From Bacillus sp. B-jedd (GTDB lineage Bacteria; Bacillota; Bacilli; Bacillales; Cytobacillaceae), in the NCBI RefSeq assembly GCF_000821085.1, contig NZ_CCXR01000001.1, forward strand, positions 4,175,001-4,239,000: DNA of 64,000 bases, in the 5' to 3' direction. The notes beneath the pieces are model-generated. The model saw only the letters and a list, made by a program, of their open reading frames with translations, did not search any database and was not told the DNA's origin. Both the position numbers and the translations under genes were made by a program. Shown piece by piece: positions 8,384-17,613 of this stretch. Each line of letters starts with the position of its first letter. The stretch's first letter is position 1.

Positions 8384-9238
8384 TTAAAGCTGTTTCGCAT
8401 TAAAGGTGTCGCCTTGTTCCAGATTTCCTGCTTTATAGCCTTTATTGAACCAGCGCTTCCTTTGTTCGGAAGTTCCGTGTGTGAAGCTTTCCGGCACTAC
8501 ACGCCCTTGGTACTTTTTCTGCAGCGTATCGTCACCGACGGCTGATGCAGCATTCAGCGCCTCGTCAATATCACCTTCATCAAGAAGCTGTAAATTCTCA
8601 GCTCGGTTTGCCCAGACGCCGGCATAATAATCAGCCTGTAATTCCATCCTCACCTGGTATTTATTGTACTCGGTCTCGCTGAGCCTCTGGCGGAGTGACG
8701 CCATTTTATCACTTGTTCCAAGCAGTGTCTGCACATGGTGGCCAACCTCATGAGCAATAACATAGGCCATTGCGAAGTCACCCGGTGCCTGGAATTTCGT
8801 CTGCAAATCCCTATAAAAACTTAAGTCAATATAAAGCTTCTGGTCGCCAGGGCAATAAAACGGCCCTACCGCCGACCCTGCCACACCACAAGCCGACTGC
8901 ACACTGCCTGAATAAAGAACAAGCGTAGGCTCTTTGTAAACCATGCCTTCTTCTTCAAAAATTTCCGTCCATACCTTTTCCGTATCAGCTAGGACAACCG
9001 AAACAAATTCAGCCAGCTCCCGGTCTTCAGCACTTTCCTGATAAGGCGGGGGTGACTCCACACCGGTTCCGCCACCGCCAATGTTATTCAGCACATCACC
9101 AAGATCGCCGCCGCCCAGCAAGGTCATAATCAGGACGAGGACAATCCCGCCAATTCCGCCGCCCACCATCATTCCGCCGCCGCCCATGCCCCTTCTATCT
9201 TCAACATTCGAACTTCCTTGTCTGCCTTTCCATTGCAT
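8384..9238 (-). CDS. Neutral zinc metallopeptidase, YpfJ family
   Basis: A 284-residue protein with a Gly/Met-rich cytoplasmic N-terminus, one hydrophobic segment (about 24-42, GGGIGGIVLVLIMTLLGG) and an extracytoplasmic zinc-peptidase domain. The active-site helix reads AYVIAHEVGHHVQTLLG (HExxH with H163). The opening MQWKGRQGSSNVEDRRG is the conserved N-terminus of the YpfJ family (often called putative neutral zinc metallopeptidase). Two Cys (ACGVAGSAVGPFYC) may form a disulphide. Substrates are unknown. It lies just upstream of the yjlB-like cupin. Confidence 0.9.
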   Translation of the reverse strand: MQWKGRQGSSNVEDRRGMGGGGMMVGGGIGGIVLVLIMTLLGGGDLGDVLNNIGGGGTGVESPPPYQESAEDRELAEFVSVVLADTEKVWTEIFEEEGMVYKEPTLVLYSGSVQSACGVAGSAVGPFYCPGDQKLYIDLSFYRDLQTKFQAPGDFAMAYVIAHEVGHHVQTLLGTSDKMASLRQRLSETEYNKYQVRMELQADYYAGVWANRAENLQLLDEGDIDEALNAASAVGDDTLQKKYQGRVVPESFTHGTSEQRKRWFNKGYKAGNLEQGDTFNAKQL

Positions 9239-9376
9239 CTGGTGTTCCTCCTCGGAGTATATAAAATCGCTTGTCTAGTATTTTCTTCTATCCCTATACC
9301 CCGATATGCCTTTGTTAAAATCATCTTCCTGCTGGGATTATTTACAGAATTGGCTACCACAGAGAATTCTGCTATC

Positions 9377-9404
9377 AAAAAAAGCCGCCTCTTTTAATGG
9401 CAGC
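9377..9404 (-). terminator. Terminator of FAD oxidoreductase gene
   Basis: On the minus strand GCTGCC pairs with GGCGGC (one G-U) and is followed by seven T. Confidence 0.75.
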
Positions 9405-9413
9405 TCTATTTCA

Positions 9414-10532
9414 CTATTCTTCTATAGCCCCTTCCACCGGGTAAAGGCCCAAGTCTATATCCAGGTCCAGCCCGAGGGACATCTTTGCCAGCTGCTCGCC
9501 AAGGAAAGGCCCGACCGTAAGGCCAGAAGCGCCAAGCCCGTTGGCAAAAAGGAGATTTGAGTGTCCTGGAATCGATCCAATCACAGGCAGAAAGCCCGGT
9601 GTATAGGGCCGGTACCCGGCTCGAGCGTCGGTAAAGGCCGCATCTGCCAGCCCCGGGGCCGAGGTCAACGCCTTGCCAAGCAACTCTTGCAGACCGCCAG
9701 CGGTAATCCGTGTGTCAAACTCTTTATCATTTTCATGGGTCGTTCCGACGATGATTTTGCCATCATTAAAAGCGAGGATGTACTGGTCACTCGGCGGCAT
9801 GATGACCGGCCATTCATCAGTATCGCACTCTTCAAGCTGCAGATGGACAATCTGGCCTTTTTGCGCGGTTACATTTAATTTAATGTTTAGTGGTTCAAAG
9901 AGTTCAGCCGCCCAGGCTCCCGCTGTCACAATAATCTCGTCTGCTATATACTCCCCTTCATCCGTCCTGGCACCCATCACTTTTCCTTCTTTTAGCAAAA
10001 ACTCTGCGGAAGCCGTTACAAATCTGGCACCATGTTTTTCAGCGGCATGCAGCAACGCCCTCCGCATCGCACGGCCGTCAACGCGGGCCGCACCGCTGAC
10101 ATGAACGGAAGAAAATTCATCCGATACAGGCGGGAACAGCCTCGTGGTCTCACTCGGGCTCAACTGCCGGATATCACCGATTTCCGGAGCATCTCCCCTT
10201 CTCTTCAATGCGCGTTCAACCATTTTGCCAAGCTTGGCCTCATCGGTATGAAGGCTCAGCGCGCCAACCTTTGCATAACCCGTTTCCCTTTCGCCATCCC
10301 CTTCAAGCATAGGGATGAGCGAGGAATAATAAGCGGCACCGCCTTTAGCCAGCGCGTACCACGCCTTATTGCGGCGTTGCGACAGCCACGGACAGATGAT
10401 GCCTGCCGCCGCATCGGTCGCCTGGCCTGGATCTTGCCGGTCAATGACCGTGACTTCGGCACCCGCCCTTGCCAAATGATACGCTGTGGAAGCGCCGAGG
10501 ATTCCCGCTCCAATCACAATTACCTTTTTCAT
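9414..10532 (-). CDS. FAD-dependent oxidoreductase of the D-amino-acid/glycine oxidase family
   Basis: A 372-residue protein. The start at 10532 (MKKVIVIGAGILGASTAYHLA) gives the Rossmann GxGxxG dinucleotide fold at the very N-terminus, which decides against a longer reading. Further DAO-family landmarks are TVIDR (adenosine-binding acidic strand end), AAGIICPWLS, and the C-terminal second FAD segment YRPYTPGFLPVIG...NLLFANGLGASGLTVGP. The family oxidises amines of small amino acids; the specific substrate is unclear. It is encoded alone, with its own terminator, divergent from the ABC-F gene. Confidence 0.88.
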   Translation of the reverse strand: MKKVIVIGAGILGASTAYHLARAGAEVTVIDRQDPGQATDAAAGIICPWLSQRRNKAWYALAKGGAAYYSSLIPMLEGDGERETGYAKVGALSLHTDEAKLGKMVERALKRRGDAPEIGDIRQLSPSETTRLFPPVSDEFSSVHVSGAARVDGRAMRRALLHAAEKHGARFVTASAEFLLKEGKVMGARTDEGEYIADEIIVTAGAWAAELFEPLNIKLNVTAQKGQIVHLQLEECDTDEWPVIMPPSDQYILAFNDGKIIVGTTHENDKEFDTRITAGGLQELLGKALTSAPGLADAAFTDARAGYRPYTPGFLPVIGSIPGHSNLLFANGLGASGLTVGPFLGEQLAKMSLGLDLDIDLGLYPVEGAIEE

Positions 10533-10618
10533 ATAACGACACCTTTTCTTTGATACTGATGGCTTTATTCTACCTAAGTTTTCAGGCAGGCTCAAAGTTT
10601 CAATAATCCCCCTAATCA

Positions 10619-10648
10619 TTGACAAATTTACATCCTGCAAAATATACT
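10619..10648 (+). promoter_or_regulatory. Candidate sigma-A promoter of ABC-F gene
   Basis: TTGACA at 10619-10624 and TATACT at 10643-10648 are 18 bases apart. A start about 10655 would give a leader of roughly 310 bases before the ABC-F start codon. Confidence 0.6.
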
Positions 10649-10724
10649 GAAAAGGAACTTGCAAAATTAAAAAAGGATGGTACAGGGGCATGAAGTTATA
10701 ATCTTATTTTTCTGGAGTGGACTC

Positions 10725-10739
10725 ATGATTAAAATATGA
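10725..10739 (+). CDS. Candidate regulatory leader mini-ORF (MIKI)
   Basis: ATG ATT AAA ATA TGA follows GGAGTGG with a 5-7 base gap. A four-residue peptide with a good ribosome binding site in the long leader of an antibiotic-type ABC-F gene is typical of a stalling uORF. A second possible uORF starts at 10764 (MPFFAYLWKC...), after AGGA, and runs through the attenuator to about 10940. Expression of either is inference. Confidence 0.5.
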   Translation: MIKI

Positions 10740-10865
10740 GAAAACCTGAAGAATAGGATTCGTATGCCCTTTTTTGCTTATCTATGGAAGTGCCTTTGTT
10801 CCGCATGCTTTTTTGGCATGTTGTTCAGCCACTCTCCTGATAGGACGAATTTGCCATACAATCAG

Positions 10866-10894
10866 CCTCTTCGGGTTTCCGGGGAGGTTTTTTT
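10866..10894 (+). terminator. Intrinsic terminator (attenuator) in the ABC-F leader
   Basis: CCTCTTCGG pairs with CCGGGGAGG over nine base pairs (two G-U) around the loop GTTT, followed by seven T. It sits about 70 bases before the ABC-F start codon and downstream of the candidate promoter. Unless read through, it would therefore stop transcription before the gene. B. subtilis vmlR is known to be controlled by transcription attenuation in a comparable position. Confidence 0.75.
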
Positions 10895-10963
10895 AATGAT
10901 TTTTTCAAAATCAACTCAGTCGCCATTGCTTCTTGTCTAATAAAAAAACTGAGGTGGATTTGT

Positions 10964-12679
10964 ATGGTACTTTTAAAAGTAAGAAATGCGAAAAAGAATT
11001 TCGGTGATCGTAAATTGTTAATAGATCTTTCTTTTGATATAAGAAAAGGTGAAAAAATCGGCCTGGTTGGCTGGAATGGATCTGGCAAGTCAACCCTTGT
11101 TAAGCTGCTCATGGGTGAGTTGGCCCCAGATGGCGGCACAATCGCAAAAATGCCCGCCAATTTACGGATCGGGTATTTGCCGCAGTCGACCGATTACGAC
11201 TTGTCCTCTCAAAATGGGTACTACGGTAAAGAACTGCTCGAAACAGCGAGCCAGCTCGGCTTGGAAAAACTGACCGATTGGGCAGGTGCCAGACTTGCGA
11301 ATCCAAGCGGCGGCGAACGGCTGAAGCTTGCCCTTGCCAGTGTATGGGCGAATCAACCTGAGCTACTCATTCTCGATGAACCGACCAACCATTTGGATTT
11401 AAAAGGCATGGAATGGCTTATAAACGCTATTAACCACTCCACCCAGGCGGCACTCATCATATCCCATGACCGCCATTTCCTTGACCAGACGGTTACTAAA
11501 ATCCTGGAGATTGAGGATGGCAGGATTATTGAATATAAAGGGAATTATAGCGAGTACCGCGCAGAAAAAAAGCGGCGGCGCGCTCAGCAGGAGAAGGATT
11601 ATCAGAAGCAACAGCACAAAATAGCTATGATTAATGAGCAGGTCGCCAACTTAAAACAATGGTCCGCTAAATCGCATCGTGAAGCCGGAAAAGGAAGGTC
11701 GCCTTCTGAAAACCGGCAAATAGGCTTTAAGGAATATGGCCGGATGCAAGCGAAGAAAAAAGACAGCCAGATAAAATCCAAGCTTAGCCGGCTCAATCTC
11801 GAACTTTCTAAAAACAGAATTGAAAAACCGAAGGATGAACTGAAGGTGCAGTTTGATTTTGAAGCTGGACGGAACCGCGGCAAACGAATTCTTGAAGCAC
11901 GGGGACTGGGAAAATCATTTGGGGATCGAACCCTTTTTGAGAAAAGCCATTTTTACATCCGGCATGGGGAAAGAATTGCCCTGCTTGGCCCCAACGGCTC
12001 TGGCAAAACAACATTCATTAAGATGCTGCTCGGTGAAGAGATGATTTCGAAGGGAACCATTTGGAAAAGCGAATCGCTGCGAATTGCTTATCTGAGCCAG
12101 GATGTGAATGATCTCCCCGAAGGCAAAAGCCCACTGGCATATTTGGATTTGAAGAAGCCTGAGGAGATTACAAAAGCGAGGACCCTTTTTGCCAATATGG
12201 GCTTGGATGACGAAAAGCTCACAAACCCGATTTCCGCTTTAAGCCTCGGCGAACGGACAAGAGTGAAGCTCGGTCAGATGATCATGCAGGATTACGATAT
12301 GCTCATTCTCGATGAACCAACAAACCATCTTGACCTTCCGAGCCGAGAGCAGCTTGAAGAGACACTGGCAGGCTATACCGGCACCCTGCTGATTGTTTCC
12401 CACGATCGTTATTTCGTTGAAAAGCTGTGCGACAAGCTACTTGTGATTGAAGACAAGAGGATTCAGAGAATGGAAACGGGCCTGGCCGAGTATGAAGAGC
12501 GAAAGAATAAGGGCGCCCGGCCGGATGAGCGTCTGCAGCAGGAAGAACTGGCTGTCCTGGACACAAAGATTACCGAACTGCTTGGCAAAATCGGACAATT
12601 TATGCCGGACAGCGAGGAGTATAGGAAGGTAGACAAAAAGTTGAACGAGCTTATTCAAAGGAAACGGGATTTATCCTAG
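10964..12679 (+). CDS. ABC-F ribosome-protection ATPase, Vga/VmlR-like
   Basis: This 571-residue protein has two ABC domains and no membrane segments. Domain 1 has Walker A GWNGSGKS (about 36-43), signature NPSGGERLKLALA and Walker B LLILDEPTNHLDL. Domain 2 has GPNGSGKT, signature LSLGERTRVKLG and LILDEPTNHLDLPSREQLEETL. The basic interdomain linker (AEKKRRRAQQEKDYQKQQHKI) and a coiled C-terminal extension match antibiotic-resistance ABC-F proteins. The domain 2 end is very close to B. subtilis VmlR. Such proteins bind the ribosome E site and dislodge lincosamides, streptogramin A and pleuromutilins; the drug range cannot be read from sequence. RBS GAGGTGG precedes ATG 10964. The attenuated leader supports inducible expression. 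Confidence 0.88.
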   Translation: MVLLKVRNAKKNFGDRKLLIDLSFDIRKGEKIGLVGWNGSGKSTLVKLLMGELAPDGGTIAKMPANLRIGYLPQSTDYDLSSQNGYYGKELLETASQLGLEKLTDWAGARLANPSGGERLKLALASVWANQPELLILDEPTNHLDLKGMEWLINAINHSTQAALIISHDRHFLDQTVTKILEIEDGRIIEYKGNYSEYRAEKKRRRAQQEKDYQKQQHKIAMINEQVANLKQWSAKSHREAGKGRSPSENRQIGFKEYGRMQAKKKDSQIKSKLSRLNLELSKNRIEKPKDELKVQFDFEAGRNRGKRILEARGLGKSFGDRTLFEKSHFYIRHGERIALLGPNGSGKTTFIKMLLGEEMISKGTIWKSESLRIAYLSQDVNDLPEGKSPLAYLDLKKPEEITKARTLFANMGLDDEKLTNPISALSLGERTRVKLGQMIMQDYDMLILDEPTNHLDLPSREQLEETLAGYTGTLLIVSHDRYFVEKLCDKLLVIEDKRIQRMETGLAEYEERKNKGARPDERLQQEELAVLDTKITELLGKIGQFMPDSEEYRKVDKKLNELIQRKRDLS

Positions 12680-12684
12680 TATTT

Positions 12685-12718
12685 AAGAGCCCTCATGGCA
12701 ACTGCCAGGGGCTCTTTC
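12685..12718 (+). terminator. Terminator of ABC-F gene
   Basis: AAGAGCCC...GGGCTCTT hairpin with an inner GGCA/TGCC stem, followed by a T-rich tail. Confidence 0.8.
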
Positions 12719-12816
12719 TTTTGCAAAAATTTTCCCAACCTTCCAGATGTTTACTAACCTGCTTGCTGGATAAAGAAAAAGAGTCAGATTATTTTGAACA
12801 AATTTAGGAGGGTTCC

Positions 12817-14151
12817 ATGAAAAAGTTTAAGTTCCTTGTCATGTTCGTTTTGCTTTTCACCTTGACAGCGCCTTCTTTCGCACCCCAGCCGAAAGCACTC
12901 AGCCTGTCTGTCGAGGTCAGCCCGGCTATTTCAAAACTGTTGAAATCCACTTTATCCGGCAGTGAAGGGGAAGCGATTATTACCTATAAAAGGCCTCCTG
13001 CATTGGCGGATATCCAGCTCCTTAAAGCACTTGGTTTTGAAACGAAAACATTCGAAAACCTGCCGATGATTGCGGTAAAGGGAAAGATTGCCGCGCTGGC
13101 CAGCCTGCTCTTGTCTACTACGAATATTGTCTCGGTCTATGAAAATAAGGAATTGCAATACTTCCTCCGCGATAGCCGCCAGCTGATTGGCGCTGAGTCG
13201 GTGTGGAATGAACTTGGTTATACTGGCAAAGGCGTGACGGTCGCGGTTATTGACAGTGGAATCGACGCGACTCACCAGGACTTGAAGTTTGGCGAGAAAG
13301 TCGTCCAGAACGTAAAGTTTGTGGTCGGTGACCTTTTCGGGAACAAGCCGATTTATCTTGAGAATCTTCCCAACACGGATACAACCTCCGGCCATGGCAC
13401 CCATGTCGCCGGGACGATTGCCGGCAGCGGGAAAGCGAGCGGCGGGCTCTATAAAGGCGTTGCTCCTGATGCCAAGCTCGTCGGCCTTGGCGTCGGTGAG
13501 GGAATCAACATCCTTTGGTCGCTCGAAGCTTTCGACTATGCGATTAAAAATAAGGACAAATACGGCATCGATGTTATCAGCAACAGCTGGGGATCGACCG
13601 GGGAATACTCGCCGAACGACCCAATCAACGTTGCTTCTAAAGCTGCCCATGATGCGGGGATGACGGTTGTTTTTGCCGCAGGGAATGAAGGGCCTGGAGA
13701 TAATACACTGAATCCATATTCCGCTGCGCCTTGGGTGATTAGCGTTGCTGCAGGGACAAAAGATAAGCAGCTTGCCGACTTCTCCTCACGCGGCGTGGCA
13801 GGCGATGCGTTCCTGCACCCCGACATCACCGCCCCGGGAGTTGACATTGTCGCGACGAGGTCTTCCACCGGACTAGTCATGAATTTGCTCGGAACAACAA
13901 CCGATATCGGCTATATTGACCCTGAGCACCTGTTATTCTATACAACCTCAAGCGGTACAAGCATGGCAGCTCCGCACATTTCTGGGGTTGTTGCCTTGAT
14001 GAAAGAAGCAAAACCAAACCTGACACCAGACCAAGCGCTTGATTTTATGGTCCAGACGGCTGACCCGATGGCGGGCTACAAGTACCATGAAGTCGGGGCA
14101 GGATATGTGAATGCATTTAAAGCTGTGCAAAAAGCGGCTTCTGGACAATAA
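12817..14151 (+). CDS. Exported subtilisin-like serine protease (S8)
   Basis: A 444-residue preproprotein. Residues 1-29 are a signal peptide (MKKFKFLVMFVLLFTLTAP). Residues about 30-118 resemble an I9-type propeptide (EGEAIITYKR, IVSVYENKEL). The catalytic domain shows Asp in VAVIDSGID (about 146), His in SGHGTHVAGTIAG (about 193) and Ser in SSGTSMAAPHISG (about 382), with the oxyanion Asn in FAAGNEGPG. All triad residues are intact. RBS GGAGGG precedes ATG 12817. The catalytic part is AprX-like, but unlike cytoplasmic AprX this one is clearly exported. It is probably monocistronic with a terminator at 14155. Confidence 0.93.
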   Translation: MKKFKFLVMFVLLFTLTAPSFAPQPKALSLSVEVSPAISKLLKSTLSGSEGEAIITYKRPPALADIQLLKALGFETKTFENLPMIAVKGKIAALASLLLSTTNIVSVYENKELQYFLRDSRQLIGAESVWNELGYTGKGVTVAVIDSGIDATHQDLKFGEKVVQNVKFVVGDLFGNKPIYLENLPNTDTTSGHGTHVAGTIAGSGKASGGLYKGVAPDAKLVGLGVGEGINILWSLEAFDYAIKNKDKYGIDVISNSWGSTGEYSPNDPINVASKAAHDAGMTVVFAAGNEGPGDNTLNPYSAAPWVISVAAGTKDKQLADFSSRGVAGDAFLHPDITAPGVDIVATRSSTGLVMNLLGTTTDIGYIDPEHLLFYTTSSGTSMAAPHISGVVALMKEAKPNLTPDQALDFMVQTADPMAGYKYHEVGAGYVNAFKAVQKAASGQ

Positions 14152-14154
14152 ATG

Positions 14155-14193
14155 AAAAAACTCCGCCACGATTTTTTGCTGGCGGAGTTTTTT
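14155..14193. terminator. Bidirectional terminator between protease and queuosine transporter genes
   Basis: AACTCCGCCA pairs with TGGCGGAGTT, with six A before and six T after, so it serves both convergent genes. Confidence 0.88.
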
Positions 14194-14194
14194 G

Positions 14195-14839
14195 TCATTC
14201 TACTGCTACGGATCTTTCTTCGTGCGCACTTGCTAATTCTTTTTTCTTGATATAGTTGACCATCAGGTAAACAAGCGGCGTAATTGCGATGGACGCAAAG
14301 AATTTAAAAATGTATTGGGTCATGATCATCACGGCCAATCCCGCCATCGGTACGATGCCATAAAAAGCGATGACTATGAAAATCGAGGTATCAACAAGCT
14401 GGCTCAGCATCGTTGAAGCGTTATTACGCAACCATAGCTTTTTTTGCCCGTGGCGGCTTTTTAATTTATTGAAAACCAGGACATCAAGATTCTGGCTGAC
14501 CATATAAGAAATCAGGCTGGCAATAATGACCCTGAAGCTTCCGCCCAAAATCGTTTCAAATGATTCCTGATCCGAAAAAGCGGGTGCGGAAGGCAAGGCA
14601 ATCGCTGCTGAAATGAAAACCAGGGCAAAGATTTGGGTAATCAATCCAGCACGAACCGTCCTTTGGGCATATTTCCTCCCATATACCTCGACAATTACAT
14701 CGATAAGCGGGTAAGTAAAAACATAAATAATGACCGCAGCCGGCAAAATGACAAATGATCCGATGCTAAACAGCTTAACAGCTACGATGTTTGCCAGGAT
14801 CAACAGTCCGACAAAAGCTCCATTCAAATATAAAATCAT
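14195..14839 (-). CDS. Queuosine precursor transporter (YhhQ/YpdP family)
   Basis: A 214-residue integral membrane protein with about six hydrophobic segments. It carries the family pattern FTYPLIDVIVEVYGRKYAQRTV (about 45-65) and the Q/N-rich SYMVSQNLDVLVFNKLK region. YhhQ-family proteins import preQ0/preQ1. The gene lies 15 bases downstream of queF, in the same direction, under the preQ1 riboswitch at 15487-15525, which independently supports this substrate. The RBS is weak (AGAAAGA), fitting translational coupling to queF. Confidence 0.9.
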   Translation of the reverse strand: MILYLNGAFVGLLILANIVAVKLFSIGSFVILPAAVIIYVFTYPLIDVIVEVYGRKYAQRTVRAGLITQIFALVFISAAIALPSAPAFSDQESFETILGGSFRVIIASLISYMVSQNLDVLVFNKLKSRHGQKKLWLRNNASTMLSQLVDTSIFIVIAFYGIVPMAGLAVMIMTQYIFKFFASIAITPLVYLMVNYIKKKELASAHEERSVAVE

Positions 14840-14854
14840 CTTCTAGATTCTTTC

Positions 14855-15355
14855 TTAACGGTTATCTATTTTTTCAGGGTATAGGTCGTGATTCATCAAG
14901 CGGAAATGGGCCATCTCTTCGTACTTAGTACCAGGTTTACCATAGTTGCACCAAGGATCGATCGAAATGCCGCCCCTCGGCGTAAATTTCCCCCAAACCT
15001 CGATATAGCGCGGATCCATTAGCTTAATGAGGTCGTTCATGATGATATTGACGCAGTCTTCATGGAAATCGCCATGGTTCCTGAAACTGAAAAGATACAG
15101 TTTCAGCGATTTGCTCTCGACAATTTTCTTATTCGGAATATATGAAATATACATCGTCGCAAAATCCGGCTGATTGGTCAGCGGGCAGAGGCTTGTAAAT
15201 TCAGGGCAATTAAATTTAACGAAATAATCCCTGTTTGAATGCAGGTTATCAACCGCTTCCAAAACCTCCGGCGCATATTGAAAAGCATACTGGGTCTTTT
15301 GATTACCCAACAGCGTCAAATCCTTCAATCCTTCTTCCTGGCTTCGTCCAGACAT
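14855..15355 (-). CDS. queF: NADPH-dependent 7-cyano-7-deazaguanine (preQ0) reductase
   Basis: A 166-residue cytoplasmic enzyme of the short QueF type. It reduces the nitrile of preQ0 to preQ1 in queuosine biosynthesis. The nucleophile Cys is in [14 protein letters not shown] (C57) with the following Asp (D64). The QueF signature [18 protein letters not shown] and the C-terminal [12 protein letters not shown] are complete. RBS AAGGGGG lies before ATG 15355. It is the first gene of the operon with the transporter, behind a preQ1-I riboswitch and its terminator. Confidence 0.96.
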   Translation of the reverse strand: MSGRSQEEGLKDLTLLGNQKTQYAFQYAPEVLEAVDNLHSNRDYFVKFNCPEFTSLCPLTNQPDFATMYISYIPNKKIVESKSLKLYLFSFRNHGDFHEDCVNIIMNDLIKLMDPRYIEVWGKFTPRGGISIDPWCNYGKPGTKYEEMAHFRLMNHDLYPEKIDNR

Positions 15356-15442
15356 AAAAAAACCCCCTTGTAAAAGTATCCCGGACTCTTTACAAGAGAG
15401 TTTTTGCCAATAAGACTATGAAAAACAAAGGATATAACCATT

Positions 15443-15472
15443 AAAAAAGCCATGTCCGAATATGGACATGGC
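15443..15472 (-). terminator. Expression-platform terminator of preQ1 riboswitch
   Basis: On the minus strand GCCATGTCC pairs with GGACATGGC and is followed by six T. It lies directly after the preQ1 aptamer, so ligand binding should favour termination before queF. Confidence 0.88.
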
Positions 15473-15486
15473 AGATTGTCATGAAT

Positions 15487-15525
15487 CCATAGTTTTTTAA
15501 AGAGGGTATCAGCTATGAACCTCTC
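15487..15525 (-). ncRNA. PreQ1-I riboswitch
   Basis: On the minus strand the aptamer reads GAGAGGTTCATAGCTGATAC, CCTCTTTAAAAAACTATGG. P1 is AGAGG/CCTCT. The A-rich tail AAAAAA precedes CTATG, which pairs back to CATAG in the loop (the H-type pseudoknot of class I). It controls queF and the transporter by transcription termination. Confidence 0.93.
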
Positions 15526-15612
15526 CCGTAAATTACGGGTATTCAATTCCTGTTCATATATTACAGAACCGGGATGATAACGTCAAACGAATTATTTCGC
15601 CAAATTAACTCG

Positions 15613-17493
15613 TTACACCATAATTTTGCAAATATCATTCGTGAATTCGACCGGATCCTGGATCGGCAGCCCTTCTATCAGCAACGCCTGGTTATAAAGG
15701 AGGTTTGTGAAGAGGGACAGCTTGTCCTTATCCTTTTCAAAAGCGTCCTTCAGCGACTGGAACACTTCATGGTTCGGATTGATTTCAAGGATTTTTTCAG
15801 CTTTGACATCCTGGCTGTTCGGCATCTGGCGGAGGACTTTCTCCATTTCAATCGTCAGGTCGCCCTCGCTCGCCAGGCAGACTGGATGGGACTTCAGGCG
15901 CTTCGAAATCCGGACATCCTTTACCTTGCCGGAAAGGACTTCCTTCATCGCGTCGAACAGTTCTTTGTTTTCCTTCGCCTCTGTCTCGGCTTCCTTCTTC
16001 TCTTCTTCAGACTCGATGCCAAGGTCACCGCTTGCGATTGATTTGAATTCCTTTTCCTTGTAATTCACCAGCATGCGGATTGCGAATTCATCAATATCCT
16101 CGGTGAAATAAAGGATTTCGTAACCTTTTTCGGAAACAAGCTCGGCTTGGGGAAGCTTTTCAAGGCGGTCAACCGATTCGCCCGCCGCGTAGTAAATATA
16201 CTTCTGATCCTCAGGCATTCTTGAAACATATTCATCAAGAGTGACGAGCTTTTTCTCTTTTGAAGAATAGAACATCAAGAGATCCTGGAGCTCTTCTTTA
16301 TGGGTGCCGAAATCGCTGTAAACGCCGTATTTCAGCTGGCGGCCGAACGAATTGTAAAACTTCTCGTAATTCTCGCGGTCACTCTTCAGAAGAGATTGCA
16401 GCTCGCTCTTGATTTTCTTGCTGATATTCTTGGCAATCAGCTTCAGCTGGCGGTCATGCTGCAGCATTTCTCTCGAAATGTTGAGTGAAAGATCCTCGGA
16501 ATCCACCATCCCTTTCACAAAACTGAAGTGGTCCGGCAGCAGGTCTGCGCATTTATTCATAATCAGGACGCCGTTCGAATAAAGCTCAAGCCCCTTTTCG
16601 AATTCCTTCGAATAATAATCAAACGGTATGTTTTCCGGAATGAACAGGATTGCGTTATACCTGATTGCGCCGTCAACACTGATATGGACATGCTTCAGTG
16701 GCTTGTCAAAGCCGTAATGCTTTTCGTGATAGAAGTTCGTGTAATCCTCGTCTGTCAGCTCGCTCTTGTTTTTGCGCCAGATTGGCACCATGCTGTTAAC
16801 AGTCTGTTCTTCGACAACCGTTTCCCATTCGTCCTCGCTGCCGTCTTTCTTCCGGCTCGTGCTGACATCCATCTTGATCGGGTAGCGGATGAAGTCGGAG
16901 TACTTTTTGACAATCGATTTCAGGCTGTATTCCTCGAGGAACTCGTCGTAGTTCTCTTCCTCTGTGTTTTCTTTTATTTTCAAAATGATTTCCGTACCAA
17001 CTGAATCCTTTTCGGCCGGCTCAATCGTATAGCCTTCCGCCCCGGTGGATTCCCATTTGTACGCCTCTTCGCTGCCTAGCGCACGGCTTGTGACGGTTAC
17101 GACATCGGCAACCATGAATGCCGCATAAAAACCAACACCGAACTGGCCAATAATGTCATGGCCATCCTTCAGCTCCGTTTCCTTTTTGAAAGCTAGCGAG
17201 CCGCTTTTCGCAATCGTGCCCAGGTTCGTTTCCAGTTCTTCCTTCGTCATCCCGATGCCGGTATCGATGACTTTTAAGATTCGGTTTTCTTTATCAGGGA
17301 CAATTTTTATGTAGTAATTGTCCTTGTCAAAAACAAGTGAATCATCTGTCAGCGCTTTGTAATAAATTTTATCAATCGCGTCACTGGAGTTGGAAATCAG
17401 CTCTCGCAAAAATACTTCCCGCTTGGTGTAAATCGAGTTGATCATCATCTCCAATAACCGCTTTGACTCGGCCTGGAACTGCTTCTTTTCCAT
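15613..17493 (-). CDS. htpG: Molecular chaperone HtpG (Hsp90)
   Basis: A 626-residue cytoplasmic ATPase chaperone, full length for bacterial Hsp90. The GHKL ATP site is seen as [13 protein letters not shown] (about 29-41), [13 protein letters not shown] and [16 protein letters not shown]. The middle domain has [19 protein letters not shown] and [22 protein letters not shown] 17493 follows AGGAGAGGAG. It is monocistronic, with a perfect CIRCE element 38 bases upstream implying HrcA repression. This differs from B. subtilis, where htpG is outside the HrcA regulon. Confidence 0.97.
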   Translation of the reverse strand: MEKKQFQAESKRLLEMMINSIYTKREVFLRELISNSSDAIDKIYYKALTDDSLVFDKDNYYIKIVPDKENRILKVIDTGIGMTKEELETNLGTIAKSGSLAFKKETELKDGHDIIGQFGVGFYAAFMVADVVTVTSRALGSEEAYKWESTGAEGYTIEPAEKDSVGTEIILKIKENTEEENYDEFLEEYSLKSIVKKYSDFIRYPIKMDVSTSRKKDGSEDEWETVVEEQTVNSMVPIWRKNKSELTDEDYTNFYHEKHYGFDKPLKHVHISVDGAIRYNAILFIPENIPFDYYSKEFEKGLELYSNGVLIMNKCADLLPDHFSFVKGMVDSEDLSLNISREMLQHDRQLKLIAKNISKKIKSELQSLLKSDRENYEKFYNSFGRQLKYGVYSDFGTHKEELQDLLMFYSSKEKKLVTLDEYVSRMPEDQKYIYYAAGESVDRLEKLPQAELVSEKGYEILYFTEDIDEFAIRMLVNYKEKEFKSIASGDLGIESEEEKKEAETEAKENKELFDAMKEVLSGKVKDVRISKRLKSHPVCLASEGDLTIEMEKVLRQMPNSQDVKAEKILEINPNHEVFQSLKDAFEKDKDKLSLFTNLLYNQALLIEGLPIQDPVEFTNDICKIMV

Positions 17494-17530
17494 TGATCTA
17501 TCTCCTCTCCTTTACATGTACACAATCAGT

Positions 17531-17557
17531 TTAGCACTCTAATCATTTGAGTGCTAA
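17531..17557. promoter_or_regulatory. CIRCE element (HrcA operator) upstream of htpG
   Basis: TTAGCACTC, nine bases, GAGTGCTAA: an exact match to the CIRCE consensus with the standard spacing. It lies 38 bases before the htpG start codon. Confidence 0.95.
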
Positions 17558-17613
17558 TCCCACTAATTATTTACCATATCGGATTCGGGGATGTCAATTA
17601 TGATCCATTATAT

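Noticed and set aside
12952..13650. 232-residue minus-strand frame
   Set aside because: It is a shadow of the subtilisin gene, whose catalytic residues are intact in the other strand.
15325..15546. 73-residue minus-strand frame upstream of queF
   Set aside because: It runs through the preQ1 aptamer and its terminator, which fully explain the sequence.
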